A program made the translations under genes and the position numbers. A DNA stretch of 64,000 nucleotides from an uncultured Verrucomicrobiales bacterium. GTDB taxonomy: Bacteria; Verrucomicrobiota; Verrucomicrobiia; Verrucomicrobiales; Akkermansiaceae. This document shows, piece by piece, positions 1 to 8,741 of this stretch (its first letter is position 1; every line of letters starts with the position of its first letter). The notes below the pieces were generated by a model. The model ran no database searches. It was not told the origin of the DNA and was given only the letters and a program-made list of their open reading frames with translations. Location: contig CAJQKQ010000037.1 of the NCBI GenBank assembly GCA_905478925.1, positions 53,046 to 117,045 on the forward strand. Reading direction: 5' to 3'.

Positions 1-2
1 GT

Positions 3-983
3 GAGCTCCTGGGCGGCGGGGCGGATGAACTTCTCCCGAGGCAGCGCGAGAGCATCAGGCGCGCGGCGAAGGAGGCTGCGCGGAAGGGTAAGGTCGAGCG
101 CTTGCATTCACACCGCCAGGCGCGGAAAATTTGGCTGATTCCGCTGGCTGCGGCAGCGGTGATCGCATCGGGAATTTTCATCCTTACTAAGATACCGGCT
201 CCGAAAGCGGGGGGAGGGAAACCGGTTTCCGCCAATGGCAAGGGTGTCGAAATGCAGCCCGTGAATCCGGGGGATGGGATTGTTCGGCAGTCCGGAGATG
301 CCGTTCAGTTGCCACTCCAGGTGGGTAGGGAGAGCCTTTCACGGGTCTCGAATGCAGTTCGGGTAGCAGGCCGGAAACCTACAGTGGATGAGGTGAATAT
401 CCCGGAAATGCTCAACGCCTTTCCGCTTAAAGCCAACGGTTCGGTGGCATTGCTAAAGGGATGCAAGCTCGGGACTGAGATCCTGCCTTGCCCCTGGAAG
501 CCATCAGCGAGCCTGATTCTCGTGGAAGTCCACGGAGCGAGGGACGGAGCCAGAGAACTTTCGGTGGAGTATCGCGCCGATGATGAATCCGTGATCTCAC
601 ACCGAATTATCGGCTATCCGTCAGAGGCAGGTGAAGCTGGAGCTGCGCGTGCTTCCCGAATGGACAGCAACTCGACGATACTCCTTGTCATCGAGCTTGC
701 TTCGAAGACTCCCGAACTCGGGGAACTCATCTGGTCCGTGGACGGGGTGGCGGCTCCGGAAATTCAGCTTGTCCACGATCCCGAGAGGGAGCCATCGGAT
801 GATGCGCGGTTCGCCGCGCTGGTCTGCGGCTTCGGCTTGTGGCTGCGGGGCGAGGATCCCGTTTCTGTGGCTGATTCGGTAATTCTCGGCCTGGCAAGGG
901 AGGTCGCCGCGGACGAACTTGTGGCGGACAGATACGATTTTCTAAATCTCATCGATCAAGCGATGAAGTTGAACGAGGAGTGA
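3..983 (+). CDS. YfbK-like membrane protein lacking its vWA domain (5' partial)
   Basis: The reading frame is open from base 3 to the stop at 981-983, so the N-terminus lies outside the window; the TTG at 102 is not needed as a start. After about 45 basic residues there is one membrane segment (WLIPLAAAAVIASGIFIL). The segment VNIPEMLNAFPL followed by LPCPW matches the region that precedes the von Willebrand A domain in YfbK-family proteins. The C-terminus (SDDARFAALVCGFGLWLRG to the end) matches their DUF3520 tail. Between these the roughly 180-residue vWA domain with its DxSxS metal site is absent: LPCPW is followed almost at once by the DUF3520 part. Family members often sit beside ECF sigma factors, but the upstream neighbour is not visible. 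The role is unknown. The family call is fairly sure; absence of the domain is seen directly. Confidence 0.7.
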   Translation, partial: ELLGGGADELLPRQRESIRRAAKEAARKGKVERLHSHRQARKIWLIPLAAAAVIASGIFILTKIPAPKAGGGKPVSANGKGVEMQPVNPGDGIVRQSGDAVQLPLQVGRESLSRVSNAVRVAGRKPTVDEVNIPEMLNAFPLKANGSVALLKGCKLGTEILPCPWKPSASLILVEVHGARDGARELSVEYRADDESVISHRIIGYPSEAGEAGAARASRMDSNSTILLVIELASKTPELGELIWSVDGVAAPEIQLVHDPEREPSDDARFAALVCGFGLWLRGEDPVSVADSVILGLAREVAADELVADRYDFLNLIDQAMKLNEE

Positions 984-989
984 ATCGCC

Positions 990-1733
990 TCAGGGCGTCC
1001 TGTTGACAGGAACTTTTTTCCGGGTGAACCGCACCGCGACCTGATAGCCCTCGCCGACTTGAGCGATGCCGAGCATGACCGAGCCGCCGGTCTCGATGTG
1101 CCAGAGATGACTGGCGAGCATCTGCCCATCGCCGAGCTTGGATGAGGGTGGAAAACCTGCATCCTGCAAGGGCTTGCCATGGATCGGTGTGATCAGCCCG
1201 ATGAGCTGCGACCAGCAGGGTTTCAGGGTAGAATCGTATTCGGATGCCGACTTGCTCTCTGTCTGGAGGGTGATTTCTTTGAGCCCGCCCCTCTCGTCCC
1301 AGTCGAAGAAGAGAAAACAGAAAATTCCGCCTATCTCATGTTTGGTTCGGTAGATTCCGTTGAGTCCCGTGCGACCGAAAAAAGTCCCGGCGACACCCGT
1401 TTCCACGATCTTGCTGGCCTTGAGCTTTTCGGTGACTGTGTCCCGACTGTCGCCGAATTTCAGGGTGTCAAACACGGCATTCGCGTCGGGCATAGGAATG
1501 CCGCCATCTACCGGGTGATTCATGTTCAGCCAGAGCCGGTCATCCTTGTGGAGCATGGCGATATCGAAATTTAGCTTTTTTCCGTCGCTGCGGAGCAGGC
1601 TCACCGAGCTCTTTTCTAGGCTGACGAATTCCGCCTCGAAATTTTTCGTGCCATCGGAATTCGTCCATGTCCTTGTCTCTCCGGCCATGAGAGTGGCGGC
1701 AAGAAGGAGGTAGATGGAGATGATTGGGTTCAT
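990..1733 (-). CDS. secreted SHD1-domain protein
   Basis: The ATG at 1733 gives a clean signal peptide (MNPIISIYLLLAATLMAGE); an upstream in-frame ATG at 1760 would only add nine polar residues in front of it. The mature N-terminus (RTWTNSDGTKNFEAEFVSLE, then VSLLRSDGKKLNFDIAMLHKDDRLWL) fits the SHD1 fold common in Verrucomicrobia and Planctomycetes. The rest has no motif I recognise. The gene converges with the YfbK-like gene, leaving six bases between the stops. It is probably exported across the inner membrane; its function is unknown. Confidence 0.7.
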   Translation of the reverse strand: MNPIISIYLLLAATLMAGETRTWTNSDGTKNFEAEFVSLEKSSVSLLRSDGKKLNFDIAMLHKDDRLWLNMNHPVDGGIPMPDANAVFDTLKFGDSRDTVTEKLKASKIVETGVAGTFFGRTGLNGIYRTKHEIGGIFCFLFFDWDERGGLKEITLQTESKSASEYDSTLKPCWSQLIGLITPIHGKPLQDAGFPPSSKLGDGQMLASHLWHIETGGSVMLGIAQVGEGYQVAVRFTRKKVPVNRTP

Positions 1734-1853
1734 AAGGTCTTGCAGCTGTTTGGGTTGCATGTTTTACTTGGCGATGTCACCGCCGCGCCTTTGGCTTGAA
1801 CCCCAAGGATTCATAAGGTAAGAGAATGGTCATACGAAGTCATATTGTAACGG

Positions 1854-2747
1854 ATGCGCCATTATTTTCTTAGATACAAACTGCCTGCTGCCGCCGTGCT
1901 GCTTGTTCTTCATGCTCCGTTGCAGGGTCAGGGTATCCAGAATGGCGCTCCGAGGGTGGTCATCCCCACCGGCAGTCGCCCGGCGATTCCTGCGAGGCCT
2001 GTGGCACGTTCTTCACGCGCTCTCTACCCATGGAAAACCTACGTAACGGCGACGATATTCTGGTGCGGTGAACAGCCGACGGCACGCAACCCGACCCCCA
2101 ACTGCAAATCATCTTGGGATACCAAGTGGTCGGCAAATTTTGGAGGCTACGATGATCCCAATCCTGCGAACAGGATCGCGAACCATACGACCGGCGAGTT
2201 CCGTCCCAAGGGCTTTATTCCCAAGCTTAATCCTTTCTATATTGCGCTTCCCTATAACGACGTGCTCGGGTGGAGCCGCCACAAGCCCGAGGCATCCAAA
2301 GTGATCCCATGGTTTACTCGGGTGCGACCGGAACCCGGAAAAACCGTACTCAAGGGGCGTTGGATTCAGATCTTCTGGAACAAGCGCAGCTGCTATGCGC
2401 AGTGGGAGGACTGCGGCCCTTGGGTGACAGACGACTGGCAGTATGTATTCGGCACCAAGAAGCCCAAGACCAGCCAGAATGGGGCTGCAGGAATCGACCT
2501 CTCGCCCTCGATCCGAGACTACCTTGGCGTGAAGTCAGGGACAAAAGTCCATTGGCGATTCGTTGAGGCAAGCCAGGTGCCCTACGGGCCATGGAAAAAG
2601 TATGGTGCTCAGCCGTCGCAAATCGCCCGTTCCGGATCCACCCCTGCAAAGGACGGCGAGAGCATTCAAGCACAGAGGAAATATCTAGAGTATTTGAGGA
2701 AGCTCCGCGACGAACAATATCTGAAAAAGCCGCTCAGCGAGCTCTGA
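1854..2747 (+). CDS. secreted protein with probable double-psi beta-barrel (RlpA/expansin-like) domain
   Basis: A signal peptide (residues 1-26, ending LQGQG) is followed by a proline-rich linker and a compact domain. The segment CYAQWEDCGPWVTDDW, then the aspartate of GIDLSPSIRDYLGV, is how double-psi beta-barrel (RlpA- or expansin-like) domains present their pocket. These domains usually act on peptidoglycan or polysaccharide in the periplasm or outside the cell. No transmembrane helix follows the signal peptide. The next gene lies 68 bases downstream on the same strand. The fold is inferred from a short motif, so the specific activity is open. Confidence 0.5.
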   Translation: MRHYFLRYKLPAAAVLLVLHAPLQGQGIQNGAPRVVIPTGSRPAIPARPVARSSRALYPWKTYVTATIFWCGEQPTARNPTPNCKSSWDTKWSANFGGYDDPNPANRIANHTTGEFRPKGFIPKLNPFYIALPYNDVLGWSRHKPEASKVIPWFTRVRPEPGKTVLKGRWIQIFWNKRSCYAQWEDCGPWVTDDWQYVFGTKKPKTSQNGAAGIDLSPSIRDYLGVKSGTKVHWRFVEASQVPYGPWKKYGAQPSQIARSGSTPAKDGESIQAQRKYLEYLRKLRDEQYLKKPLSEL

Positions 2748-2815
2748 ATTCCAGCTGCGAAGCCTCGCCATTCCTGCTCGACTTATTCCGGATATCATGG
2801 GGAGATTTGGTTCTT

Positions 2816-3778
2816 ATGAAACCATTACCTAAATTCGTATTGGCCGCGTGCGCCATCCTCTCAGCTTCAACTGTAGTAAATGCCGGAGGCGAGGGATGGT
2901 CTGATGATTTCGAGGCATCCTCAAAGCTTGCCGCTGCCGAAGGAAAGGACATGTTGGTTGATTTCACCGGATCAGATTGGTGCGGCTGGTGTATCAAACT
3001 CAACAAGGAGGTGTTTTCCCATGACGAGTTCAAGGACGGGGTGAAGGATGGATACGTCCTTGTGGAAATCGATTACCCGAAGGACAAATCCAAGCTGTCC
3101 GCGGAGACGATTGCGCAGAACGAGGGTCTGAAAGAAGAGTATGCAATCGCCGGATACCCGACGATTCTGCTCATGGATGGGAAAGGAAGGCCGTTTGCGA
3201 AAACAGGTTATCAGAAAGGTGGCCCGGTGAGCTATGTAGAGAGTCTCAAGGAACTCTCCGCTGTCAGGGAAGCACGCGACGAGGCGTTCGAAAAGGCGAG
3301 CAAGCTCGAAGGCGTAGCCAAGGCAAAGATGCTGATGGAAACGCTGAAGTCGATGGGTCTCAGCGAGGCTTTGCTTGCGAAATTCTATGGCGATGAGATA
3401 GAGACCATAAAGGCCTCAGACCCGTCCGATGAGAGTGGGTATATCAAGGGGATCGAGCAAAAGGGAAAATTTGCCGAATTCCAGGGAAAGCTGAATGCCC
3501 TAGCTTCTAAGGGGGAATTCAAGGAGGCGCTTGCCCTGACCAATGACACGATAACGTCAGGTGGTTTTGAGGATGGTCTTTTGCAGCAGCTTTTGTTTCT
3601 GAAAGGGATGATCCATGCAGAGCTCGGCGAGTTCACCAAAGCATTGGAGTCGCTGGATAAGGCGGATGCAGCTGTACCGGAAAGTCCGATGAGCGGTCAA
3701 ATCACCGCGGTCAAGGCCAAGATTTCCAAAATGCAGGAGAAAGAGAGCGTGCAGGAAACGGAAAAGAGCGAGGATTAA
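2816..3778 (+). CDS. secreted thioredoxin-fold protein with C-terminal helical repeats
   Basis: The start at 2816 was chosen because it begins a signal peptide (MKPLPKFVLAACAILSASTVVNAG); the same frame is open upstream but reads through the end of the previous gene. Residues 25-150 form a thioredoxin-like domain with the redox motif DWCGWCIKL and a cis-proline region GYPTILLMDGKGRP. The C-terminal half is helical and TPR-like (GEFKEALAL, GEFTKALESLDKADAAVPES), with a charged tail. It probably acts as a periplasmic thiol oxidoreductase or disulfide handler. Its substrate is unknown. It ends just before a strong terminator. Confidence 0.75.
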   Translation: MKPLPKFVLAACAILSASTVVNAGGEGWSDDFEASSKLAAAEGKDMLVDFTGSDWCGWCIKLNKEVFSHDEFKDGVKDGYVLVEIDYPKDKSKLSAETIAQNEGLKEEYAIAGYPTILLMDGKGRPFAKTGYQKGGPVSYVESLKELSAVREARDEAFEKASKLEGVAKAKMLMETLKSMGLSEALLAKFYGDEIETIKASDPSDESGYIKGIEQKGKFAEFQGKLNALASKGEFKEALALTNDTITSGGFEDGLLQQLLFLKGMIHAELGEFTKALESLDKADAAVPESPMSGQITAVKAKISKMQEKESVQETEKSED

Positions 3779-3785
3779 TTCTGTG

Positions 3786-3829
3786 AAAAAGAAAGCCCAT
3801 TCCCGGTTTCGGGAATGGGCTTTCTTTTT
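3786..3829. terminator. bidirectional rho-independent terminator
   Basis: A perfect stem (GAAAGCCCATTCCCG paired with CGGGAATGGGCTTTC, loop GTTT) is flanked by A residues on the left and a T run on the right. It can therefore end both the thioredoxin-fold gene on the plus strand and the helicase gene on the minus strand, which converge here. Confidence 0.93.
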
Positions 3830-3868
3830 AAATCAGTCCGGGCAGCCAGCGGCCGCGGCGTGCCGAGA

Positions 3869-6800
3869 TCAGAGGTTGTCCTTGCTCTGCTTTTTTGCTG
3901 CTTTCTTCGCTGGCTTTGCGGCTTTGGCAGCCTTCTCTTTTTCCTCGTTCATCTCATCGTCGTCGATGGTGTGAGTGAGGATAAACTGGAGATCGTCTAT
4001 GCCAAGGTTGGAGGCGAAGCCTTCGTCGCCGAGGACGTTGGTGACGAGCTGGGTCTTCTGATGCTGGAGGATGCGGATCTTCTCTTCCACCGTGTCGCGA
4101 GTAAGCAGGCGGTAGGCGATGACCTTGTTTTTCTGGCCGATGCGGTGCGTCCGGTCGATCGCCTGGTTTTCCACGGCGGGGTTCCACCATGGATCGTAGA
4201 GGATGACGTAGGATGCGGAGGTGAGGTTGAGCCCCGCACCGCCCGCCTTGAGCGAGAGCATGAAGACGGATGGGTCCTTGGTCGTTTGGAAACGCTCGAT
4301 CTCGCCTTTGCGATCCTTGGTCTGGCCGGTCAGGTAATTGAACGGGCGCGCTTCCAGTTCGAGGCGAGCCTTGATCAAGTCCAGCATTGAGACGAACTGC
4401 GAGAAGACCAGCACCTTGTGCCCTTCCTCGTGGAGCTGGTCCAGGAGGTAGAATAGGGATTCCATCTTCGCGGATTCCTCCTTGAGGTATTTCGGATCGA
4501 TGAGGCCGGGGTGGCAGCAGATCTGGCGGAGGCGCATGAGGCCTTGTAGGATCGCAAAGGAATTCTTTTTGACCGCCTCGTCGGAGTCCATTCCAAGCAG
4601 GGCTTTCTGGATTCGCTTGAGCTCGTTCTTGTAGAGTTCGAGCTGCACGTTTTCCATTTTTGAATAGACTTCTTCCTCCGTTCTCGGCGGGAGATCCTGG
4701 GCTACCTGGAGCTTCGTCCGGCGCAGCAGGAAGGGGCGCAGGCGGGAGGCTAGGCGGTTCTGGGAAAGTGGGTCCTTCCTTTTATCAAAGCGCTTCTTGA
4801 AGTAGGCGCGGTTGCCGAGTACGCCGGGCATCGCAAATGCCATCAGGGACCACATGTCGAGCAGGCGGTTCTCGATCGGCGTTCCCGTAAGGACGAGGCG
4901 ATTCTGGGAATCCAGTTCGCGGGCGCACTTGGCTGCCTTCGAGTCGGGGTTCTTGATCTGCTGGCCTTCGTCGAGGATGGTTGTGAGCCATTTGATCCCG
5001 CCGAGCTCTTCTCCGCAGACGCGGAGCTGGGCGTAGTTGAGAACCAGCATATCGACGTTGTTCTGGATATGATCCACATTGATGTCGTCGCGGTTCTTGA
5101 GGATTTTGACCCTGAGCTCCGGGGTGAATTTCTCCGCTTCCGAATACCAGACATCCAGCACGGATTTCGGGCAGACAATGAGAGCCGGTTTGTGAGATGC
5201 ACCGGTGTCCTTGTGGCGCTTGAAGAGCCAGAGGAGGTAGGTGAGAGACTGGACGGTTTTTCCGAGTCCCATGTCATCCGCAAGGATGCCACCGAAGTTG
5301 TTTTCGGAGAGGTAGGCGAGGAAATGGAAACCGTCGATCTGGTAGGGACGCAGGGTTGCGTTGAGGCCATCGGGGAGGGGAGGTGTGACCTCCAGCTTGA
5401 TATCGTTGGCGCGGTTCTTGATGCGCTCCCATGCCTTCGGATCGAAGACCTCGGCGGCCTTGGGATCGGCAAGCTGCAGTGCGTGCATGCGGTGGGTCTC
5501 GCCGGAGAGGTCGAAGGGATCGAGACCGAGACGGGTGACGGCTTCGCGCTGATCGGCGTCGAGCTTGATTTCCAAACGCATCCACGAGCCGTCGTCCATG
5601 CGGACATAACCGCCGCGTGCGGCGACGAGCTGGCGGATCTGTGCCTTGGAGAGATTGACACCCTGCACGTCGATGACGATGCGGAGATCGAACCAGTCGA
5701 TGTCCTGCCCAACGACCTCGAAGCGGACGGCGGCGGTGACAGGGTCATCGAGGATGGATTTCAGGCGGAGGTCGATATCAAGCTCGATCCCGGGAGGCAT
5801 GGAGCGAACCCATTCGGCGAATTTCTCGGGGAACTGCTTGGTGATCCGCGACTTGAAGGCGTTGAGCTTCTCGTCGTATGCGAGGGACATTTCGTCGAGG
5901 ACGGGCGGGACGGGGTGCAGCGGCTCGCGAGCGAAACGAAGGAGCTGCTTGCCCTTGACCGGCTGTTGTTCGACGAGTTCCCAACCTTCCTTGGTGAGGC
6001 GCTCGGTGCGGCGTCCCTTGATTTCGATCGCAGTGACATCGGTGACAAGATGCTCGGTCTCTGCGGCGGTCAGGCCGGCGACGAGTTTTAGCTCGAGCTT
6101 GGGCTTCAGTTCGAGATCGACCACGCGTTTCTTCAGGGATACCGGGAGAGTGGCTCCGATCTTGCGCAGGAATTCGACGCCTTCGAGGGAATCGATCACC
6201 TTGCGCGGGATGAGGTAGCGGGGCATGACCTCGGTATCCTCGAGCCAGCGCGGTGGACCGGGGAAGACGGTTTCGTCGGACTGGTAAAGCTCCTTGCGTC
6301 CTGGAAGCAGGCGCACCGAGTGGGAGACGTTTTCTCCCGTTGCTGTCACAAGTTGGATGGCGAAGGAACTGGGATCGTAGGGCTCGTCCTCGCAGATCCA
6401 GGAAAGAGCTTCTTCAGAAACGCGGAACGTCCTGTCATCAAGGTTGACGATGTATCCGGCGAGCGCGGGCTGTTGGAAAACCCGGTTCATGAAGCGGCAT
6501 GACTCCTCCTGATCGAAGTCAAGGGTTGTGTCCCCGTATTTCCTATAGAATGCGAGGTAGTGCTCCCACAGAGTTTGTGAGGACGCGTCCATCAGCAGGG
6601 CGCCCTCCTGATGGAGCGCGACGTAGCGGTCGATGTCGGATTTCTCGCGGAGCTGGAGGTATTGGGCGTTGGGACGATCCTCTCGGATCTCCATGCGTGC
6701 CTCGTTGATGGTCGCGACCAAACGGAAGCCGACGGTCATCGGTGCGTCCTGCGGAGGGCGTTCGTTGACGTGCTCGATCCTGTCATACCAGGCGGCGACC

Positions 6801-7441
6801 TCGCGCTCCTGTTCCCACTCCGCCATTTTTTTCTGCACCGATGCGAGATCGGTGATGACGGACATAAACTCGGGATAGGGGAGCTTCTTCTTGTAAAACG
6901 CGTAGGCGAGGAAGTTCCAGAACTCGAGAATGTCGCCGGGAGGCATTGGCCAGAGTTCGAGCGGCTCGTAGGTTGTGATCTCCCAGCGCGGGTTGATGCG
7001 AACCATGTCGTGGTCGTGGAGCTCGCCTTCGATCACATACCTGCGGTAGCGCTTCTCGATCTTGGTGACGTATTCGGCTTCCTTGTCATCGAGTTCGCGG
7101 TCGAGCTTTTCTTCGATGATGTCGAGAACCGGGGTGTCGTCGAACTCATTGGGTGATTCCGGTAGATCTTCACCGCGATGCATGCGCTCCATCATGGTCG
7201 CGTATTGGCACGCTCCGGAAATTAGTTCGTTCTCTGCCGTGCAGGAGCCGAACCAGCGGTTCCCTTGGAGGCGGAGTGAAGTGCGGTGAGTGCCCGATTC
7301 GTCCTCGACTCGACCCTGGATGAATAGGTGGTTTCCGAAGATCTGAGTGACGGCTCCGTCTTTCTGGAGCATGTCGCCGCGTTTGCGTGCATCCTCGGGA
7401 AAGGAGTTAAGAAAATTGAGAGTGGCGCGATCCGGATTCAT
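3869..7441 (-). CDS. SNF2/SWI2-family helicase
   Basis: This 1190-residue protein has the full SNF2 motor in its C-terminal half. Motif I is near residue 727 (ADDMGLGKTVQSL), motif II is LDEGQQIKN (DEGQ rather than DEAH), and motif III is LTGTPIEN. The C-terminal lobe has VFSQFVSMLDL, SLKAGGAGLNL and the arginine finger QAIDRTHRIGQ. The N-terminal 650 residues have no motif I recognise. The last 25 residues are Lys/Ala rich, like a histone-tail-type DNA-binding extension. Such bacterial enzymes (HepA/RapA-like in the wide sense) translocate on DNA to remodel protein-DNA or RNA polymerase complexes. The gene stands alone, with a hairpin just upstream of its start. Confidence 0.92.
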   Translation of the reverse strand: MNPDRATLNFLNSFPEDARKRGDMLQKDGAVTQIFGNHLFIQGRVEDESGTHRTSLRLQGNRWFGSCTAENELISGACQYATMMERMHRGEDLPESPNEFDDTPVLDIIEEKLDRELDDKEAEYVTKIEKRYRRYVIEGELHDHDMVRINPRWEITTYEPLELWPMPPGDILEFWNFLAYAFYKKKLPYPEFMSVITDLASVQKKMAEWEQEREVAAWYDRIEHVNERPPQDAPMTVGFRLVATINEARMEIREDRPNAQYLQLREKSDIDRYVALHQEGALLMDASSQTLWEHYLAFYRKYGDTTLDFDQEESCRFMNRVFQQPALAGYIVNLDDRTFRVSEEALSWICEDEPYDPSSFAIQLVTATGENVSHSVRLLPGRKELYQSDETVFPGPPRWLEDTEVMPRYLIPRKVIDSLEGVEFLRKIGATLPVSLKKRVVDLELKPKLELKLVAGLTAAETEHLVTDVTAIEIKGRRTERLTKEGWELVEQQPVKGKQLLRFAREPLHPVPPVLDEMSLAYDEKLNAFKSRITKQFPEKFAEWVRSMPPGIELDIDLRLKSILDDPVTAAVRFEVVGQDIDWFDLRIVIDVQGVNLSKAQIRQLVAARGGYVRMDDGSWMRLEIKLDADQREAVTRLGLDPFDLSGETHRMHALQLADPKAAEVFDPKAWERIKNRANDIKLEVTPPLPDGLNATLRPYQIDGFHFLAYLSENNFGGILADDMGLGKTVQSLTYLLWLFKRHKDTGASHKPALIVCPKSVLDVWYSEAEKFTPELRVKILKNRDDINVDHIQNNVDMLVLNYAQLRVCGEELGGIKWLTTILDEGQQIKNPDSKAAKCARELDSQNRLVLTGTPIENRLLDMWSLMAFAMPGVLGNRAYFKKRFDKRKDPLSQNRLASRLRPFLLRRTKLQVAQDLPPRTEEEVYSKMENVQLELYKNELKRIQKALLGMDSDEAVKKNSFAILQGLMRLRQICCHPGLIDPKYLKEESAKMESLFYLLDQLHEEGHKVLVFSQFVSMLDLIKARLELEARPFNYLTGQTKDRKGEIERFQTTKDPSVFMLSLKAGGAGLNLTSASYVILYDPWWNPAVENQAIDRTHRIGQKNKVIAYRLLTRDTVEEKIRILQHQKTQLVTNVLGDEGFASNLGIDDLQFILTHTIDDDEMNEEKEKAAKAAKPAKKAAKKQSKDNL

Positions 7442-7452
7442 AGGTGTGAAGG

Positions 7453-7478
7453 AAAAACCCGACAGATAAAAAGTCGGG
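7453..7478 (-). promoter_or_regulatory. hairpin plus U-run in the helicase leader
   Basis: Read on the minus strand, CCCGAC, a nine-base loop and GTCGGG are followed directly by TTTTT, ending 12 bases before the ATG at 7441. This has the form of a small intrinsic terminator or attenuator. The stem is only six pairs, so it may be weak or may instead block the ribosome site. Confidence 0.35.
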
Positions 7479-7619
7479 GGGGGCAGAGTAAGGCCGTTTT
7501 GCCGATTTGTGCAATAGGAAGTTTCAATGGACGGAAGGGAATTGAGATTGGAAAGAATCCGCTTGATGGGTGAGGAGGTGGGGGATTGGATGGAGAGAGA
7601 TTAGCGAAGCCCTCCCCAT

Positions 7620-8609
7620 ATGAGTCTCAGAAAGCAGTTGAACGACATTTTGCCCGGCCTTTTACCAAACAACCCTTCCGAGGCGATCAAGGGTACGGAG
7701 CTCATCCGGCTGGCGCGCATGAGCCTCACCGGCAACTATTCGGACGCATCGCTGCGCTACCATTTCTCCATCATGTCCTGCGATCCCGGCTCGGCAATTG
7801 CGAAGGTGGAGAAGGGACAAGGCTACTATCGCCGCAGTGAGCCGCTGCCGGCGCTTTCCGGTGCACAGGAACTGATGGCGTGGACGCAGGGGCGGCTGGA
7901 TGACTTGGGCGGTGCCGAAACGAGCGTGGACGGAGCGATGTTGCGGATAAGGAAATTCCGTGCCGTCGTGACCCGCTATTTCGAAATTAACGGGCGCTTT
8001 CCCTTCGCTTTCCGTGATCCGTTCGCCTCGACTTCACCACTTGGGAACCTTTGGAAATATCCGGAGCTTGTCCTCGTTGACTGGGAGACCGGCGGCTCGC
8101 CCGATGAGGAGATGTCGCTCGATGAGACGATGCTCTCCTTCAAGCAACGGCTCGGCATCGCACCGTTCCGGTTGCACTCCGCACGGCTCAGGCTCTCGCC
8201 AACGCTGACGACCTACCGCGAGGATTTTTTCCAGACGCTCTCTGTTTCGATGTGGGCACAGGGCGGCGAGTTGATCTACGCAGGGCCGATCGAAGATGAG
8301 GCGCTGGCCGACGGCTTGCGCAAGCTCAGCGCCACGTTCGGCGTGGGTGTGACATCCTTCGGCTTGACCCCGGAAGTACTCGACGACCTCCCGCGCCCGG
8401 CGAACATCCTCAACGCGCATCCGAAGGAAACGGAGGCGATCATGGCGAAACTCGATATCGACCGGATCGCCGAGGTGCAGTCGCGACCGCACCTCGATTG
8501 GGCTGCGCTGGGCTCGATGAGATCGGAATCGGCTGAAGCCGAAAAACTGGTGACCTGGCTGACGAACTGCATCGACCGCAGGAAGGCGGAGCCGTTCAAG
8601 GACGAATGA
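7620..8609 (+). CDS. protein of unknown function
   Basis: The ATG at 7620 opens a 329-residue soluble protein with no signal peptide or membrane segment. Residues 20-70 (EAIKGTELIRLARMSLTGNY, then a segment rich in short helices ending VEKGQGYYRR) could be a small helical or winged-helix domain. Residues 105-190 contain several aromatic clusters (RYFEINGRFPFAFRDPF, LGNLWKYPELVLVDWE) that suggest a second compact domain. I do not recognise the family. It is divergent from the helicase gene (178 bases between starts) and 132 bases upstream of the envelope operon. No function is proposed. Confidence 0.7.
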   Translation: MSLRKQLNDILPGLLPNNPSEAIKGTELIRLARMSLTGNYSDASLRYHFSIMSCDPGSAIAKVEKGQGYYRRSEPLPALSGAQELMAWTQGRLDDLGGAETSVDGAMLRIRKFRAVVTRYFEINGRFPFAFRDPFASTSPLGNLWKYPELVLVDWETGGSPDEEMSLDETMLSFKQRLGIAPFRLHSARLRLSPTLTTYREDFFQTLSVSMWAQGGELIYAGPIEDEALADGLRKLSATFGVGVTSFGLTPEVLDDLPRPANILNAHPKETEAIMAKLDIDRIAEVQSRPHLDWAALGSMRSESAEAEKLVTWLTNCIDRRKAEPFKDE

Positions 8610-8741
8610 GAATTTGAATTAGGTGGATTCATCGGTATCTCGAGGAGGTAAAGAGAAAGTAAATTCCTCCGTCATCTTGAGAAAACTGCTGGAATTGGGA
8701 CGTATCCCTGTCAGTGTGAAGCAACCCCAGAGGCATCTTCG

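Noticed and set aside
4843..5748. Ser/Arg-rich minus-strand frame in the helicase gene
   Set aside because: It is a shifted frame of the helicase on the same strand, with composition unlike a real protein.
5069..6091. Long plus-strand open frame inside the helicase gene
   Set aside because: It is antisense to conserved helicase sequence and has no protein-like motif; GC-rich codon bias explains it.
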